A program made the translations under genes and the position numbers. Below are positions 1 through 12,699 of a DNA stretch of 55,682 nt, piece by piece (the first letter of the stretch is position 1; every line of letters starts with the position of its first letter). This stretch comes from Pseudomonas sp. MN1F. Its GTDB lineage: Bacteria; Pseudomonadota; Gammaproteobacteria; Pseudomonadales; Pseudomonadaceae. Where the stretch lies: positions 1 to 55,682 of the forward strand of contig NZ_VZII01000017.1 in the NCBI RefSeq assembly GCF_009391885.1, written 5' to 3'. The notes below the pieces were generated by a model. That model did no database searches and was not told where the DNA came from. It worked only from the letters and a program-made list of their open reading frames with translations.

Positions 1-4
1 AAAG

Positions 5-81
5 TGGCGGACTCAGCAGGATTCGAACCTGCGACCGCTCGGTTCGTAGCCGAGTACTCTATCCAGCTGAGCTATGAGTCC
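5..81 (-). tRNA. tRNA-Arg (anticodon ACG)
   Basis: The reverse strand folds as a full cloverleaf. The 7-bp acceptor stem GGACTCA/TGAGTCC is followed by G and an encoded CCA end. The anticodon stem CTCGG/CCGAG holds the loop CTACGAA, giving anticodon ACG, which reads CGN arginine codons through inosine. The T arm contains GGTTCGAATCC. It lies just downstream of tRNA-Ser and csrA, the usual Pseudomonas arrangement. Confidence 0.97.
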
Positions 82-187
82 GTGTCTTGCCGCGCATATT
101 AGTTCGCTGAAACATTTTTGCAAGAACTTTTTCGTTTAACTTCAACGACTTAGCGTTCCTACCGTTTACAGCGCCCTACGCAAATAA

Positions 188-278
188 TGGCGGTGAAGGG
201 GGGATTCGAACCCCCGATACCCTTATGAGGTATACTCCCTTAGCAGGGGAGCGCCTTCGGCCACTCGGCCACCTCACC
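188..278 (-). tRNA. tRNA-Ser (anticodon GCT)
   Basis: A class II tRNA of 91 nt on the minus strand with a long variable arm. The acceptor stem GGTGAGG pairs with CTTCACC (one G-U), followed by G and an encoded CCA. The anticodon stem CTCCC/GGGAG holds loop CTGCTAA, so the anticodon is GCT (serine AGY codons). It sits between csrA and tRNA-Arg. Confidence 0.97.
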
Positions 279-350
279 GCAACACGAGGCGAATATTAAA
301 CAAGCTCTTCCTCGTTTGCAACCCTTTTTTTGAAAAAAACTTCAAAAAAA

Positions 351-539
351 TTAAAGGCTTGGCTCCTCGTCCTTCTCTTTCTTGATCCGCAGGTAGATTT
401 CTTCGCGGTGAACGGCCACTTCTTTAGGGGCGCTGACACCAATGCGCACCTGGTTGCCTTTGACGCCGAGCACCGTCACGGTGATCTCGCCGTCTCCAAT
501 GATCAGGCTCTCGGCGCACCGACGAGTCAGAATCAACAT
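351..539 (-). CDS. csrA: Carbon storage regulator CsrA/RsmA
   Basis: A 62-residue RNA-binding protein that binds GGA motifs in mRNA leaders and represses translation; it is itself sequestered by small RNAs of the RsmZ type. The sequence opens MLILTRR and carries the family core [19 protein letters not shown] with the conserved RNA-contact segment VHREEI around residue 43. The start at 539 is chosen over an upstream in-frame codon at 557 because it matches the family N-terminus and follows an AAGGAG ribosome site (546-551) six bases upstream. It lies downstream of lysC and upstream of two tRNAs, as in other pseudomonads. The C-terminal tail after residue 50 is lysine/glutamate rich. Confidence 0.97.
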   Translation of the reverse strand: MLILTRRCAESLIIGDGEITVTVLGVKGNQVRIGVSAPKEVAVHREEIYLRIKKEKDEEPSL

Positions 540-671
540 AGCTTTCTCCTTACGCAAAACATTCAGGGATTACAGTCTTGGGATGTCAGGCCTGAGCGTG
601 GACGACGACACAGGGCCTGGATGATCGCCCCACTGGCAGGACAGGGCCTGCGTGGCGACCAGAAACGCGAA

Positions 672-692
672 GGGCGCGGCTAAGCCGCGCCC
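672..692 (-). terminator. Stem-loop after lysC
   Basis: A perfect 9-bp stem (GGGCGCGGC / GCCGCGCCC) with a 3-nt loop lies 14 bases beyond the lysC stop codon. On the minus strand it is followed only by TTCGCGTTT, so the U-tract is poor. It may slow or end transcription before csrA rather than fully terminate it. Confidence 0.5.
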
Positions 693-705
693 TCCGGGCA
701 ACGCG

Positions 706-1941
706 TTACTCGCCCTGTCGGGCCGGAGCGTCGAGCTCGAACGCGGTGTGCAGCGCGCGCACGGCCAGCTCCAGGTACTTCTCTTCAATGACCACCGAGA
801 CCTTGATTTCGGAGGTGGAGATCATCTGGATGTTGATGCTCTCCTTGGCCAGGGCTTCGAACATGCGGCTGGCAACGCCCGCGTGGGAGCGCATGCCGAC
901 GCCGACGATCGAGACCTTGGCGATCTTGGTATCGCCGATCACTTCACGGGCACCGATTTCACGTGCGGTGTTTTCCAGCACGCTGTAGGCCTTCTCGTAC
1001 TCGTTGCGGTGCACGGTGAAGGTGAAGTCGGTGGTGTTATCGTGCGAGACGTTCTGCACGATCATGTCCACTTCGATGTTCGAAGCGCTGATCGGGCCGA
1101 GGATCTTGAAGGCAACGCCCGGGGTGTCCGGCACGCCACGAATGGTCAGCTTGGCCTCATCACGGTTGAAGGCGATACCGGAAATGATCGGCTGTTCCAT
1201 GGATTCCTCTTCATCAATGGTAATGAGGGTACCTGGACCCTCCTTGAAGCTGTGCAGCACGCGCAGCGGAACGTTGTACTTGCCGGCAAACTCCACCGAA
1301 CGGATCTGCAGCACCTTGGAACCGAGGCTGGCCATTTCCAGCATCTCTTCAAAGGTGATCTTCTCCAGGCGCTGCGCTTGCGGCACGACGCGCGGGTCGG
1401 TGGTGTAGACGCCATCGACGTCTGTGTAGATCTGGCACTCGTCAGCCTTGAGCGCAGCCGCCAGGGCTACGCCGGTGGTGTCGGAGCCACCACGGCCAAG
1501 GGTGGTGATGCTGCCGTGCTCGTCGACGCCCTGGAAACCGGCCACCACGACCACGCGGCCTTCCTTGAGGTCGGCACGGATCTTCTGGTCGTCGATCTGC
1601 AGGATGCGCGCCTTGTTGTGCGCGCTGTCGGTGAGGATGCGCACCTGGTTGCCGGTGTAGGACACCGCTGGCACACCACGCTTGATCAAGGCCATGGTCA
1701 GCAGGGCAATGGTGACCTGCTCGCCGGTCGACACGATCACATCCAGTTCACGCGGAACCGGCTGATCGGTGATCTGCTTGGCCAGATCGATCAGGCGATT
1801 GGTTTCACCGCTCATGGCCGACAGCACAACCACCAGGTCGTCGCCCGCCTCACGGTGTTTCTTGACCTTTTCGGCTACCTGCTCGATCCGCTCGATGGAA
1901 CCGACAGAGGTGCCGCCAAATTTCTGTACGATCAACGCCAT
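706..1941 (-). CDS. lysC: Aspartate kinase
   Basis: Phosphorylates aspartate, the first step toward lysine, threonine, methionine and diaminopimelate. The 411-residue protein starts with the amino acid kinase motif KFGGTSVGS (residues 7-15). The kinase domain runs to about residue 240, including GRGGSDTTGVALA and the YTDVDGVYTTDPR segment. Two ACT regulatory domains follow from about residue 265, typical of feedback-inhibited enzymes. Length fits the alpha2-beta2 type of about 410 residues. An internal start at residue 248 with its own ribosome site could make the separate beta subunit (separate entry). It lies between alaS and csrA on the same strand, with an 85-base gap to alaS. Confidence 0.97.
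   Translation of the reverse strand: MALIVQKFGGTSVGSIERIEQVAEKVKKHREAGDDLVVVLSAMSGETNRLIDLAKQITDQPVPRELDVIVSTGEQVTIALLTMALIKRGVPAVSYTGNQVRILTDSAHNKARILQIDDQKIRADLKEGRVVVVAGFQGVDEHGSITTLGRGGSDTTGVALAAALKADECQIYTDVDGVYTTDPRVVPQAQRLEKITFEEMLEMASLGSKVLQIRSVEFAGKYNVPLRVLHSFKEGPGTLITIDEEESMEQPIISGIAFNRDEAKLTIRGVPDTPGVAFKILGPISASNIEVDMIVQNVSHDNTTDFTFTVHRNEYEKAYSVLENTAREIGAREVIGDTKIAKVSIVGVGMRSHAGVASRMFEALAKESINIQMISTSEIKVSVVIEEKYLELAVRALHTAFELDAPARQGE
1198..1211 (-). promoter_or_regulatory. Internal ribosome site and start for a LysC beta subunit
   Basis: On the minus strand, codon 248 of lysC is ATG preceded by AAGAGGAATCC, i.e. AGAGGA with a four-base spacer. The downstream product would be the 164-residue ACT-domain part (MEQPIISG onward). 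Aspartate kinases of the alpha2-beta2 class make such a subunit from an in-frame internal start; use of this one is inferred. Confidence 0.55.
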
Positions 1942-2026
1942 TTCAATGGTGCCTCAGCCCGTACCGGGCCTCAAAAAAACCATCCAACATGAAGGGGCGA
2001 GTGACTAGACCACCCGCCCCCTCATC

Positions 2027-4651
2027 TCAAAGTCCCTGCTCTGCGAACGGTACGGCCAGCGCCAGGGCCTGGTCCAGTGCAGCGACGTCGACGCCACCAC
2101 CCTGGGCCATGTCCGGACGGCCACCGCCCTTGCCACCCACTGCCGCAGCGGCTTGTTTCATCAGGTCACCAGCCTTGAGTTGGCTGGAGAGGTCCTTGGT
2201 CACGCCGGCCACCAGCACGACCTTGCCCTCATGCTCGCTGCCCAGCAGGATCACTGCGTGGCCGAGCTTGTTCTTCAGCTGATCGACCAGCGCCAGCAGT
2301 GCCTTGCCATCCTGCCCATCCAGGCGGGCGGCAAGCACCTTGGCACCCTTGACCTCAACGGCCGCATTGGAGAGATCGTCCCCGGCGGCGCTGGCGGCCT
2401 TGGCCTGCAGCTGTTCGAGCTGCTTTTCCAGCTGACGGTTGCGCTCGAGCACAGCCGACAGCTTGTCGATCAGGTTGTCACGGTTGCCCTTGACCAGCTG
2501 CGCGGCTTCCTTGACCTGCTCTTCGGCAGCGTTCAGGTAGGCCAGTGCAGCGGCACCGGTAACCGCTTCGATGCGGCGCACGCCCGAGGCCACGCCGCCT
2601 TCGCTGATGATCTTGAACAGGCTGATATCGCCGGTGCGCTTGGCGTGGATACCGCCGCACAGCTCGACGGAGAAGTCGCCGCCCATGCTCAGCACGCGCA
2701 CGGTATCACCGTACTTCTCGCCGAACAGGGCCATGGCCCCCTTGGCCTTGGCGGTTTCGATATCGGTCAGCTCGGTTTCAACCGGGGTGTTCTTGCGCAC
2801 TTCGCGGTTGACGATGTCTTCCAGGGCCTTGATTTGCGCAGGCGATACCGCTTCGAAGTGGCTGAAGTCGAAACGCAGGCGCTGGCTGTCGACCAGCGAG
2901 CCCTTCTGCTGTACGTGCTCGCCCAGTACCTGACGCAGCGCTTCGTGCAGCAGGTGGGTGGCCGAGTGGTTCAGCGAGGTGGCGTGCTGCACGTCGGCAT
3001 CGACCTTGGCCTCGACGGGCGAGCCAATGACCAGCGCACCGCTGGCGACCACGCCGTGGTGCAGGAAGGCGCCGCCGGTCTTGGTGGTGTCGCGCACGTC
3101 GAAGCGCGCAGCGCCAGCCTGCAGGAAGCCGCTGTCACCGACCTGGCCACCGGATTCGGCGTAGAACGGGGTGCGGTCGAGGACCACGACGCCCTGCTCG
3201 CCTTCGCCCAGCTGGTCGACGGCCTGGCCGTCCTTGTACAGGGCGATGATCTTGCCCTGGCCTTCGGTGGCGTCATAACCGAGGAACTCGGTGGCGCTGT
3301 CGACCTTGACCAGGCTGTTGTAGTCCATGCCGAAGCTGCTGGCGGAACGGGCACGCTCGCGCTGGGCCTCCATTTCACGCTCGAAGCCGGCTTCGTCGAT
3401 GGTCAGCTCGCGCTCGCGGGCGATGTCGGCAGTCAGGTCCATCGGGAACCCGTAGGTGTCGTACAGCTTGAACACCACGTCACCCGGGACCACCTCGCCC
3501 TTGAGCTGGGCCAGGTCCTGCTCGAGGATGCGCAGGCCCTGCTCCAGGGTCTTGGCAAACTGTTCTTCTTCAGCCTTGAGCACGCGCTCGATGTGCGCCT
3601 GCTGGCTCTGCAGCTCCGGGAAGGCCTCGCCCATCTCGGCGGCCAGGGCGGCGACGATCTGGTAGAAGAAGCTGCCCTTGGCGCCCAGCTTGTTGCCGTG
3701 ACGGCAAGCGCGGCGAATGATGCGGCGCAGCACGTAGCCACGGCCTTCGTTGGACGGCAGCACGCCGTCGGCAATCAGGAAGCCGCAGGAACGGATGTGG
3801 TCGGCAACCACTTTCAGCGAAGCCTGGCCATCGTTGCTGCAACCGATGGCCTTGGCCGCGGCAGACAGCAGGTTCTGGAACAGGTCGATCTCGTAGTTCG
3901 AGTGCACGTGCTGCATGACCGCACTGATGCGCTCCAGGCCCATGCCGGTGTCCACCGACGGCGCTGGCAGCGGGTGCAGCACGCCGTCGGCGGTGCGGTT
4001 GAACTGCATGAAGACGTTGTTCCAGATCTCGATGTAGCGGTCGCCGTCTTCTTCTGGCGAGCCGGGTGGGCCGCCCCAGATGTCGGCGCCGTGGTCGTAG
4101 AAGATCTCGGTGCAAGGGCCGCACGGGCCGGTGTCACCCATGGTCCAGAAGTTGTCGGAAGCGTACGGGGCGCCTTTGTTGTCACCGATGCGCACCATGC
4201 GCTCGGCCGGCACGCCGACTTCCTTGGTCCAGATGTCGTAGGCTTCGTCGTCAGAGGCGTAGACGGTGACCCAGAGCTTTTCCTTGGGCAGGTTCAGCCA
4301 CTTGTCGGAGGTCAGGAAGGTCCAGGCGAAGGTGATCGCGTCGCGCTTGAAGTAGTCACCGAAGCTGAAGTTGCCCAGCATTTCGAAGAAGGTGTGGTGA
4401 CGCGCGGTGTAGCCGACGTTTTCCAGGTCGTTGTGCTTGCCACCGGCACGCACGCACTTCTGGCTGCTGACAGCGCGGGTGTAGGCACGCTTCTCGGCAC
4501 CGAGGAAGCAGTCCTTGAACTGGTTCATGCCAGCGTTGGTGAACAGCAGGGTCGGGTCGTTGTTCGGGATCAGCGAACTGGAGGCGACTCGGGTATGGCC
4601 CTGCTCTTCGAAGAAGCGAAGGAAGGCTTCACGGATTTCTGCGCTTTTCAT
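2027..4651 (-). CDS. alaS: Alanyl-tRNA synthetase
   Basis: Charges tRNA-Ala and edits misacylated Ser- and Gly-tRNA-Ala. The chosen start gives 874 residues beginning [20 protein letters not shown], the standard AlaS N-terminus; a longer reading frame to 4864 adds 71 residues of non-family sequence and is rejected. The class II catalytic core covers roughly residues 1-440, with [11 protein letters not shown] near residue 40. The editing domain carries the zinc motif HSATHLLH and the later [12 protein letters not shown]. The C-Ala region follows and ends in a glycine-rich DHHA1-type segment ([15 protein letters not shown]). It heads the alaS-lysC-csrA series. Confidence 0.98.
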   Translation of the reverse strand: MKSAEIREAFLRFFEEQGHTRVASSSLIPNNDPTLLFTNAGMNQFKDCFLGAEKRAYTRAVSSQKCVRAGGKHNDLENVGYTARHHTFFEMLGNFSFGDYFKRDAITFAWTFLTSDKWLNLPKEKLWVTVYASDDEAYDIWTKEVGVPAERMVRIGDNKGAPYASDNFWTMGDTGPCGPCTEIFYDHGADIWGGPPGSPEEDGDRYIEIWNNVFMQFNRTADGVLHPLPAPSVDTGMGLERISAVMQHVHSNYEIDLFQNLLSAAAKAIGCSNDGQASLKVVADHIRSCGFLIADGVLPSNEGRGYVLRRIIRRACRHGNKLGAKGSFFYQIVAALAAEMGEAFPELQSQQAHIERVLKAEEEQFAKTLEQGLRILEQDLAQLKGEVVPGDVVFKLYDTYGFPMDLTADIARERELTIDEAGFEREMEAQRERARSASSFGMDYNSLVKVDSATEFLGYDATEGQGKIIALYKDGQAVDQLGEGEQGVVVLDRTPFYAESGGQVGDSGFLQAGAARFDVRDTTKTGGAFLHHGVVASGALVIGSPVEAKVDADVQHATSLNHSATHLLHEALRQVLGEHVQQKGSLVDSQRLRFDFSHFEAVSPAQIKALEDIVNREVRKNTPVETELTDIETAKAKGAMALFGEKYGDTVRVLSMGGDFSVELCGGIHAKRTGDISLFKIISEGGVASGVRRIEAVTGAAALAYLNAAEEQVKEAAQLVKGNRDNLIDKLSAVLERNRQLEKQLEQLQAKAASAAGDDLSNAAVEVKGAKVLAARLDGQDGKALLALVDQLKNKLGHAVILLGSEHEGKVVLVAGVTKDLSSQLKAGDLMKQAAAAVGGKGGGRPDMAQGGGVDVAALDQALALAVPFAEQGL

Positions 4652-4956
4652 AGGTTCTTCCACGGAAACGGCGGCCCTTGGGGGCAAACACGTCGACGAA
4701 ACGACGGCAAAGGGCCGCATTATATCGGTCCTGCAAGCAAGGTGCAGTGTGTTTATGCGATAGAAAGCGTCGATTGGACGGCTTTTAAGGCGCTTGCAAA
4801 CGAAAATGACATGAGCGGATGCTAAATGCAGCCTTTCGCCACTGGCAAGCCAATTACCGCCCAAGGGAAGGGAAAATGGAACAGGCGGTGAATTAAAAGG
4901 TTTTCATCCGCGATCGGATCCGAAAAGCAGCCGCCTTTTCAGCGGCGGCCACGGTT
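4652..4956. other. Intergenic region between alaS and the arginine operon
   Basis: A 305-base gap. It must hold the alaS promoter on the minus strand and, at its far end, the terminator of the arginine catabolic operon (4922-4949). Apart from these I see no gene, repeat or recognisable operator. Confidence 0.6.
4922..4949 (-). terminator. Candidate terminator of the aru/ast operon
   Basis: On the minus strand a 6-bp stem GCCGCC/GGCGGC with an 8-nt loop is followed by TGCTTTT. It begins eight bases past the astE stop codon, as expected for the end of the operon. The U-tract is interrupted, so strength is uncertain. Confidence 0.55.
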
Positions 4957-5964
4957 TCAGCCCAGCCGCTGCCCCGAATCAGGCACGATCAGGATGCCGG
5001 CGCGCAGGCCATTCTTGACCCTGGGGTTGGGGAAGATGATGCGGGCCCCCTCCTCTTCGACCACCCAGCGCATCTCGGCCAGGTCTTCGGCCAGCAGGTA
5101 ACCCTTGCTCAGCTCGGAGAAGTTCTCGATGTCCGCCGGCAGGTGCAGTTGGAAGGTGTCGCTGTGCTTGATGATTTCGCGGGCGACGCTGAACAGCTTC
5201 AGGCCGTGCAGCGAAACGTCGATCTCGGGCTCGGTACCCTCGATGATCTGAATCAATCGCCCTTCGAGCTTGTCGAGGTTGACCTGCTCGTTCTGCCCGA
5301 ATGGCCGCGCCTTGCCCAACTCCAGGGTGAACGCCTCGGCATCCAGCTGCTCGTAGGTGAAGGCACTGAAGGTGATCGATGACTTGCTCTGCAACAGCAC
5401 CGCCTCCATGCCAGCTGCCGCCAGGCGAGCCAGCTCGCGGCGGGAATGCTTGCGGCCCTCCTTGTAAGGGTACAGGGCGAACTGCTCGATCTTCGAGCCA
5501 CGGATGGCAGTATGCAGGTCGTAATGCAGGCGGGTGCGCTCAGGCTTGCTGAAGAACACCCGGGCGAACTGTTCCAGCTCGGCCGCACGCAATGCCTCGA
5601 AGCCACTGGAGAGCTCGTGACGACCGTTGAACAGCCGGTTGATGTCCTGTTCGACGAAACGCTCACCCTTGCGGATGGCGACCGGGTTGCCGAACAGGAA
5701 CAGAATCCGCGCACGCGGCTTGATCTTGCCGTTGGCCACGCCGTGCAGGAGCCTTTCGAGCAGCTCGATCGGCGCCGTCTCGTTGCCGTGGATACCGGCC
5801 GAGAGCAGCAGGTCCAGCCCACAATCCTCGCTTTCGGGCGGGCGCACTTCCAGTGCGCCCTCCCCCAGCCAGCGCAACCGCACGCCCTTGGGTGTCACTT
5901 GAGTCTTCTCGGCCGGCTCGTGATCGGTCAGGGTCAGCTCGAGCAATTTGCCAAGGGCGAGCAT
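4957..5964 (-). CDS. astE: Succinylglutamate desuccinylase
   Basis: Last step of the arginine succinyltransferase pathway: hydrolyses N-succinylglutamate to glutamate and succinate. The 335-residue protein belongs to the zinc carboxypeptidase-like AstE/aspartoacylase family; the HGNE motif (in [14 protein letters not shown], near residue 60) and the later DLHTAIRGS supply metal ligands. The start [12 protein letters not shown] at 5964 is preceded by AAGGAAG; a longer frame reaching 6123 would run into the upstream gene and lacks family similarity. Only 10 bases separate it from the upstream small gene, so the two are almost certainly cotranscribed. In P. aeruginosa nomenclature this is aruE. 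Confidence 0.96.
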   Translation of the reverse strand: MLALGKLLELTLTDHEPAEKTQVTPKGVRLRWLGEGALEVRPPESEDCGLDLLLSAGIHGNETAPIELLERLLHGVANGKIKPRARILFLFGNPVAIRKGERFVEQDINRLFNGRHELSSGFEALRAAELEQFARVFFSKPERTRLHYDLHTAIRGSKIEQFALYPYKEGRKHSRRELARLAAAGMEAVLLQSKSSITFSAFTYEQLDAEAFTLELGKARPFGQNEQVNLDKLEGRLIQIIEGTEPEIDVSLHGLKLFSVAREIIKHSDTFQLHLPADIENFSELSKGYLLAEDLAEMRWVVEEEGARIIFPNPRVKNGLRAGILIVPDSGQRLG

Positions 5965-5974
5965 AGGCGCTTCC

Positions 5975-6265
5975 TTAGTGGTGGTGGCCGCAGTCGGGGC
6001 CATGGACGTGATCGTCATCTTCGCCGACTTCCGCCGGTTCCATTTCCAGCTGCAGGCTGACCAGGTTGGTGGCCATCGGGCGCAGCAGCAGGTTGGCGTA
6101 TTCAGCATCACCCTCCTCGACATCCACGCCGATCAGCAGCTGGCCACGGCCGTCCTGCTGAACCCACACCTCCTTGCCTTGCCAGACAATGGCAAAACGG
6201 GTGCAGGAGGTTTCCAGCTGGGTGCCGTCTACATCTTCGAGGATCAGGCGCAGGGCGTCGGTCAT
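5975..6265 (-). CDS. Uncharacterised 96-residue protein with His/Cys-rich tail
   Basis: Function unknown. It starts [18 protein letters not shown] and ends in the metal-binding-like tail [11 protein letters not shown], preceded by an acidic run (EVGEDDD). There is no signal peptide or membrane segment, so a cytoplasmic role is expected. The start at 6265 is supported by AAGAGAG upstream; an in-frame start at 6283 adds six residues and would overlap astB. It sits 14 bases after astB and 10 before astE, so it is an integral member of the arginine catabolic operon. A tail with five histidines and one cysteine beside a zinc enzyme suggests metal storage or delivery, but that is inference only. 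Confidence 0.85.
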   Translation of the reverse strand: MTDALRLILEDVDGTQLETSCTRFAIVWQGKEVWVQQDGRGQLLIGVDVEEGDAEYANLLLRPMATNLVSLQLEMEPAEVGEDDDHVHGPDCGHHH

Positions 6266-6279
6266 TGCAAATTCTCTCT

Positions 6280-7629
6280 TCAAGGTTGGCGTTGGAACGG
6301 GTACACCGAACCCAACTTCAGGATCTGGGTCAATTCATCCAGAGCGGTACGGCACTCCAGCAGCAGCTGCGGGTCGGCAAGGTCGGCTTCGCCAAGGCGA
6401 TCTCGGTAATGCTTGTCGACCCACTGCACCAGGGTGTCGTACAGCGGGGCGGTCATGATAACGCCTGGATTGACCGCCGCCAGTTCCGATTCCTTCAATG
6501 CCACGCGCAAACGCAGGCAAGCCGGGCCACCGCCGTTCTGCATGCTCTGCTTGAGGTCGAACACCTTGACCTCCTTCACCGCGCCGCCCTGGGCAGTCAA
6601 CTGGCCGAGGTAGGCCCAGACCCGCTCGTTGTTGCGGCACTCTTCCGGCACCACCAGCAGCATCGAGCCATCGTCACGGCTGAGCAGCTGGCTGTTGAAC
6701 AGGTAGGAGCGCACCGCATCTTCTACCGCCACCGCCGCACGCGGCACACGGATAGCCTGGAAGTTGCCTCCCTTGCTGGCCAGTTTAGCCTGCAGTTGGC
6801 CAAGCACCGCGTCGGTCTCGAGGAAAGCGTCCTCGTGGTAGAACAGCACTTCACCGTTACCGACCGAAATCACATCGTTGTGGAACACCCCTTGGTCGAT
6901 CACCGCCGGGTTCTGTTGAGCGTAGACCACACCGTCAGCGCTCAGGCCGTGCAGCCTGGCCACCGCCTGGGAGGCCTCCAGGGTCTGCCGCGCCGGGTAC
7001 TTCTGCGGTGCGGGGTAGCGGCTGTCGAAGGCACTGCGGCCATAGACGAAGAACTCTACCCCGGCTTCGCCGTATTCGCGGCAGAAGCGCGTGTGGTTCG
7101 CCGCACCCTCGTCGCCGAACTGTGCCACGGCAGGCAGGGCTTCATGGTGGGCAAAGTGTTTCTCGTTGTTGAACATCGCCGCCAGCACGCGACTGGTGGT
7201 CGGGTGCTCGATGCTGCGGTGGTACTTGCAGTTGAGGTTGGCGGCAGTGAAGTGCACGCGACCATCGGCGGTGTCGGCACTCGGGCTGACGGTGGCGGCG
7301 TTGGCCACCCACATGCTCGAGGCCGAGCAGCTGGCGACCAGCAGTGGCATGGCCTCCTTGGCCGCACGCTGAATCACCTCGGCATCGCTGCCGCTGAAAC
7401 CCAGGCGGCGCAAGGCAGCCACGTCCGGACGCTCCTGCGGCGCCAGCACGCCCTGCTTGAAGCCCATGTCGGCCAGCGCTTTCATCTTGGCCAGGCCCTG
7501 GCGCGCCGCTTCGCGCGGGTTGGAGCCTTGCTGGCTGTTGCTCTGCGAAGCCACGTTACCGTAGGACAGGCCGCCGTAGTTGTGGGTAGGCCCCACCAGG
7601 CCATCAAAATTCACTTCATAGGATTTCAT
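6280..7629 (-). CDS. astB: N-succinylarginine dihydrolase
   Basis: Second step of the pathway: converts N-succinylarginine to N-succinylornithine, releasing ammonia and CO2. The 449-residue sequence matches the AstB length and starts [20 protein letters not shown], a hallmark N-terminus. The fold is that of the guanidine-modifying (pentein) superfamily; the conserved cysteine in [11 protein letters not shown] near residue 370 is the expected nucleophile. It lies 23 bases downstream of astD. In P. aeruginosa the gene is called aruB. Confidence 0.97.
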   Translation of the reverse strand: MKSYEVNFDGLVGPTHNYGGLSYGNVASQSNSQQGSNPREAARQGLAKMKALADMGFKQGVLAPQERPDVAALRRLGFSGSDAEVIQRAAKEAMPLLVASCSASSMWVANAATVSPSADTADGRVHFTAANLNCKYHRSIEHPTTSRVLAAMFNNEKHFAHHEALPAVAQFGDEGAANHTRFCREYGEAGVEFFVYGRSAFDSRYPAPQKYPARQTLEASQAVARLHGLSADGVVYAQQNPAVIDQGVFHNDVISVGNGEVLFYHEDAFLETDAVLGQLQAKLASKGGNFQAIRVPRAAVAVEDAVRSYLFNSQLLSRDDGSMLLVVPEECRNNERVWAYLGQLTAQGGAVKEVKVFDLKQSMQNGGGPACLRLRVALKESELAAVNPGVIMTAPLYDTLVQWVDKHYRDRLGEADLADPQLLLECRTALDELTQILKLGSVYPFQRQP

Positions 7630-7652
7630 CGGCTAGGCTCCGTGACCTGTTG

Positions 7653-9116
<1,464 letters not shown>

Positions 9117-10145
9117 TTACTGGGCCTCCCGGCTTGCCGACAGCGGCACGGCGCGCACGTTGTCGCCGGCGCCCATGCGCAAGCGCTTGGCGGTCTGCGG
9201 GTCGACCACCAGGGTGCCTGCGGCCAGGCGCGCCGGCGCGGCAGTAATGCGGCAGTCGTCACGCTTGCGGTTGTGGATGATGTAAGGGGTCGCGTCATCG
9301 CCCGGCGTACCCACGGCCAGCACGAGGGTCTCGCTGTCGCGCACGGCGCGGATCTTCGAGGTCTCGCATTCGATGGCCGGGCCGGCGTCGAAGATGTCGA
9401 CATAGCCCTGGTAGCTGAAGCCTTCCTGCTTGAGCATCGCCAACGCAGGCTCGGTGTCGGTGTGCACACGGCCGATGACATTGCGCGCGGCTTCGGACAG
9501 GAAGCAGGTGTACAGCGGGAACTTGGGCATCAGCTCGGCAATGAACGACTTGTTGCCCACGCCGGTGAGGTAGTCGGCCTGGCTAAACTCCATCTTGAAG
9601 AAGTGCCGGCCCAGGCTTTCCCAGAACGGCGAACGGCCTTGCTCGTCGGACTTGCCGCGCATTTCGGCGATGATCTTGTTGCCGAACAGCTCAGGGAACT
9701 CGGCAATGAACAGCATGCGCGCACGCGACAGCAGGCGGCCGTTGAGCGCGGAGCGGTAATCACTGCGCAGGAACAGCGAGCACAGCTCGGAGTTGCCGGT
9801 CAGGTCGTTGGCCAGGAACAGCGTGGGGATTTCGCGGTAGATCTTCAGCTCCTGGGAGGCACTGACTGTCAGGCCGACCCGGTAGTTGTACCAAGGCTCA
9901 CGCAGGCCCACGGCACCGGCGATGGCGCTGATGCCGACCACCAGGCCTTCGTCGTTCTCCAGCACGAACAGGTAGTCGGTGTCGCCACGCTCGGCTTCGC
10001 CACGGAAGCTCTTCTCGGCCCAGCCGACACGGTGGCCGAGGCGCTCCTCGTTGGCCGGCAGGGTGGTCAACCCAGTGGTGCCGGTGCTGCGGGCCAATTC
10101 GATCAGCGCGGGTAAATCGCTGCTGCGTACAGGACGAACGATCAT
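9117..10145 (-). CDS. aruG: Arginine N-succinyltransferase, beta-type subunit
   Basis: Transfers succinyl from succinyl-CoA to arginine (and ornithine), the entry step of the pathway. The 342-residue protein starts MIVRPVRSSDLPALIELARSTG and belongs to the AstA family, an acetyltransferase-like fold. In pseudomonads the enzyme is a heteromer of two homologous proteins, and the upstream gene encodes the partner; order aruF-aruG identifies this as the second subunit. The family segment SPFWESLGRHFF near residue 165 matches SPFWDAIGRNFF in the partner. The stop codon abuts the astD start. Confidence 0.95.
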   Translation of the reverse strand: MIVRPVRSSDLPALIELARSTGTTGLTTLPANEERLGHRVGWAEKSFRGEAERGDTDYLFVLENDEGLVVGISAIAGAVGLREPWYNYRVGLTVSASQELKIYREIPTLFLANDLTGNSELCSLFLRSDYRSALNGRLLSRARMLFIAEFPELFGNKIIAEMRGKSDEQGRSPFWESLGRHFFKMEFSQADYLTGVGNKSFIAELMPKFPLYTCFLSEAARNVIGRVHTDTEPALAMLKQEGFSYQGYVDIFDAGPAIECETSKIRAVRDSETLVLAVGTPGDDATPYIIHNRKRDDCRITAAPARLAAGTLVVDPQTAKRLRMGAGDNVRAVPLSASREAQ

Positions 10146-10208
10146 GCTATCTCCTTGTGCGGCGGCCAGTGCCTGCCGCGAAACTCAACGTTCCGGCTTG
10201 TGCGAAGC

Positions 10209-11228
10209 TCAGGCTGCGACCAAGCGCACGCTGGCGCCCTCGCCTACCCCCAGGGCCTCGGCCGCCTGGCTGCTCAGGCTGACCGGCTTGCCCGGCACCC
10301 AGTCCAGCTCCAGCAGCACTGCGCGGTAATCCTGCAACTGGCCGTTGCACACCAGGTACGGGCGCCCGCCCTTGACCGGGGTGTCGTCGACCTTGACCGG
10401 CACCACACGGCTCTGGGCGATCGAACGGATGCCCGAGGTTCGCGCATGCAAGGTCGGCCCGCCGTCAAAGATGTCGATGTAGTGCTCGGTCTCGAAGCCT
10501 TCGCGCATGAGGATGTCGAAGGTGATCTGCGCCCGCGGGTGCACCTGGCCCATGGCTTCCTGGGCTTCATCCGGCAGCAGCGGCACGTAGATCGGATAAT
10601 GCGGCATCAGCTCGGCGAGGAAGGTGCGGCTCTTCAGGCCGCACAGGCGCTCGGCATGGGCGTAGTTGAGGTCGAAGAAGTTGCGACCGATGGCATCCCA
10701 GAACGGCGATTCGCCCTGCTCGTCGCTGTAGCCGACGATTTCGGTGACCACCGAATCGGCGAAGCGCTCCGGGTGCGAGGCCATGAACAGCAGGCGGCCA
10801 CGGGAGTTGAGCTCGGCCCAGCCACTGTTCACCAGCTCCGGCAACACATAGAAGCTGGTCAGCAGGCTGTTGCCGGTGAGGTCGTGGCACAGCGACAGGA
10901 CATGGATCTTGTTGTGGATCTTCAGCTCCCGCGAGGCGTGCACGAAGGTCTCGTTGCGGAAGCTGTAGAACGGCTCGGAATAGCCAGCCGAGGCAACGAT
11001 GGCCGAGCAGCCGGCCAGCTGGCCAGTCTCGCTGTCTTCGAGCACGAAGAAGTAGCTCTCTTCACCGTTGAAACTGACCTCAGCAGCGAAGGAGGTTTCA
11101 GAGGCGGCAATCTTGTCGCCCAGGCGGGCGGCATCGTCCGGCAGCGAAGTGACACCAACGGGGCTGTCGGCAGCCATGCGCTGCACTTCGTTCAGATCCG
11201 CCATTTGCGCGGGGCGCATCACCAGCAT
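10209..11228 (-). CDS. aruF: Arginine/ornithine N-succinyltransferase, alpha-type subunit
   Basis: Partner of the downstream AruG in the first step of arginine succinylation. The chosen start gives 339 residues beginning MLVMRPAQMADLNEVQRMA and is preceded by AGGAG; the longer frame reaching 11300 adds 24 non-family residues. The pair is clearly homologous (SPFWDAIGRNFF, IYVPLLPDEAQ, EGFETEHYIDIFDGGPTL matched by EGFSYQGYVDIFDAGP in AruG), consistent with an ancient tandem duplication. A 126-base gap separates it from aruC upstream, and 63 bases from aruG. Confidence 0.95.
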   Translation of the reverse strand: MLVMRPAQMADLNEVQRMAADSPVGVTSLPDDAARLGDKIAASETSFAAEVSFNGEESYFFVLEDSETGQLAGCSAIVASAGYSEPFYSFRNETFVHASRELKIHNKIHVLSLCHDLTGNSLLTSFYVLPELVNSGWAELNSRGRLLFMASHPERFADSVVTEIVGYSDEQGESPFWDAIGRNFFDLNYAHAERLCGLKSRTFLAELMPHYPIYVPLLPDEAQEAMGQVHPRAQITFDILMREGFETEHYIDIFDGGPTLHARTSGIRSIAQSRVVPVKVDDTPVKGGRPYLVCNGQLQDYRAVLLELDWVPGKPVSLSSQAAEALGVGEGASVRLVAA

Positions 11229-11354
11229 GGTGTCACTCCTTTGGAAAAACGGGCCATTCAGGACGGCACGGAAAAACGGCGGGCACAGCGGCACCCGCAC
11301 TGGAATTCAAGTTTCACCGACCCGGACCGGGTCGGCGAAAGGACCGCAGGCCGA

Positions 11355-12690
<1,336 letters not shown>

Positions 12691-12699
12691 AGTTTTACC

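Noticed and set aside
1..300. tRNA genes as possible integration sites for a genomic island
   Set aside because: No integrase, no direct repeat of a tRNA 3' end and no composition change are visible on the sequence available.
2153..4825. An 890-codon open frame on the plus strand opposite alaS, and similar long frames opposite lysC, ydiJ and the adhesin
   Set aside because: They mirror genuine genes in GC-rich DNA, where strong third-position GC bias keeps the antisense frame open. They have no ribosome sites or family motifs.
4652..4864. A longer AlaS of 945 residues starting at 4864
   Set aside because: The extra 71 residues do not resemble the family, whose proteins begin [11 protein letters not shown] as at 4651.
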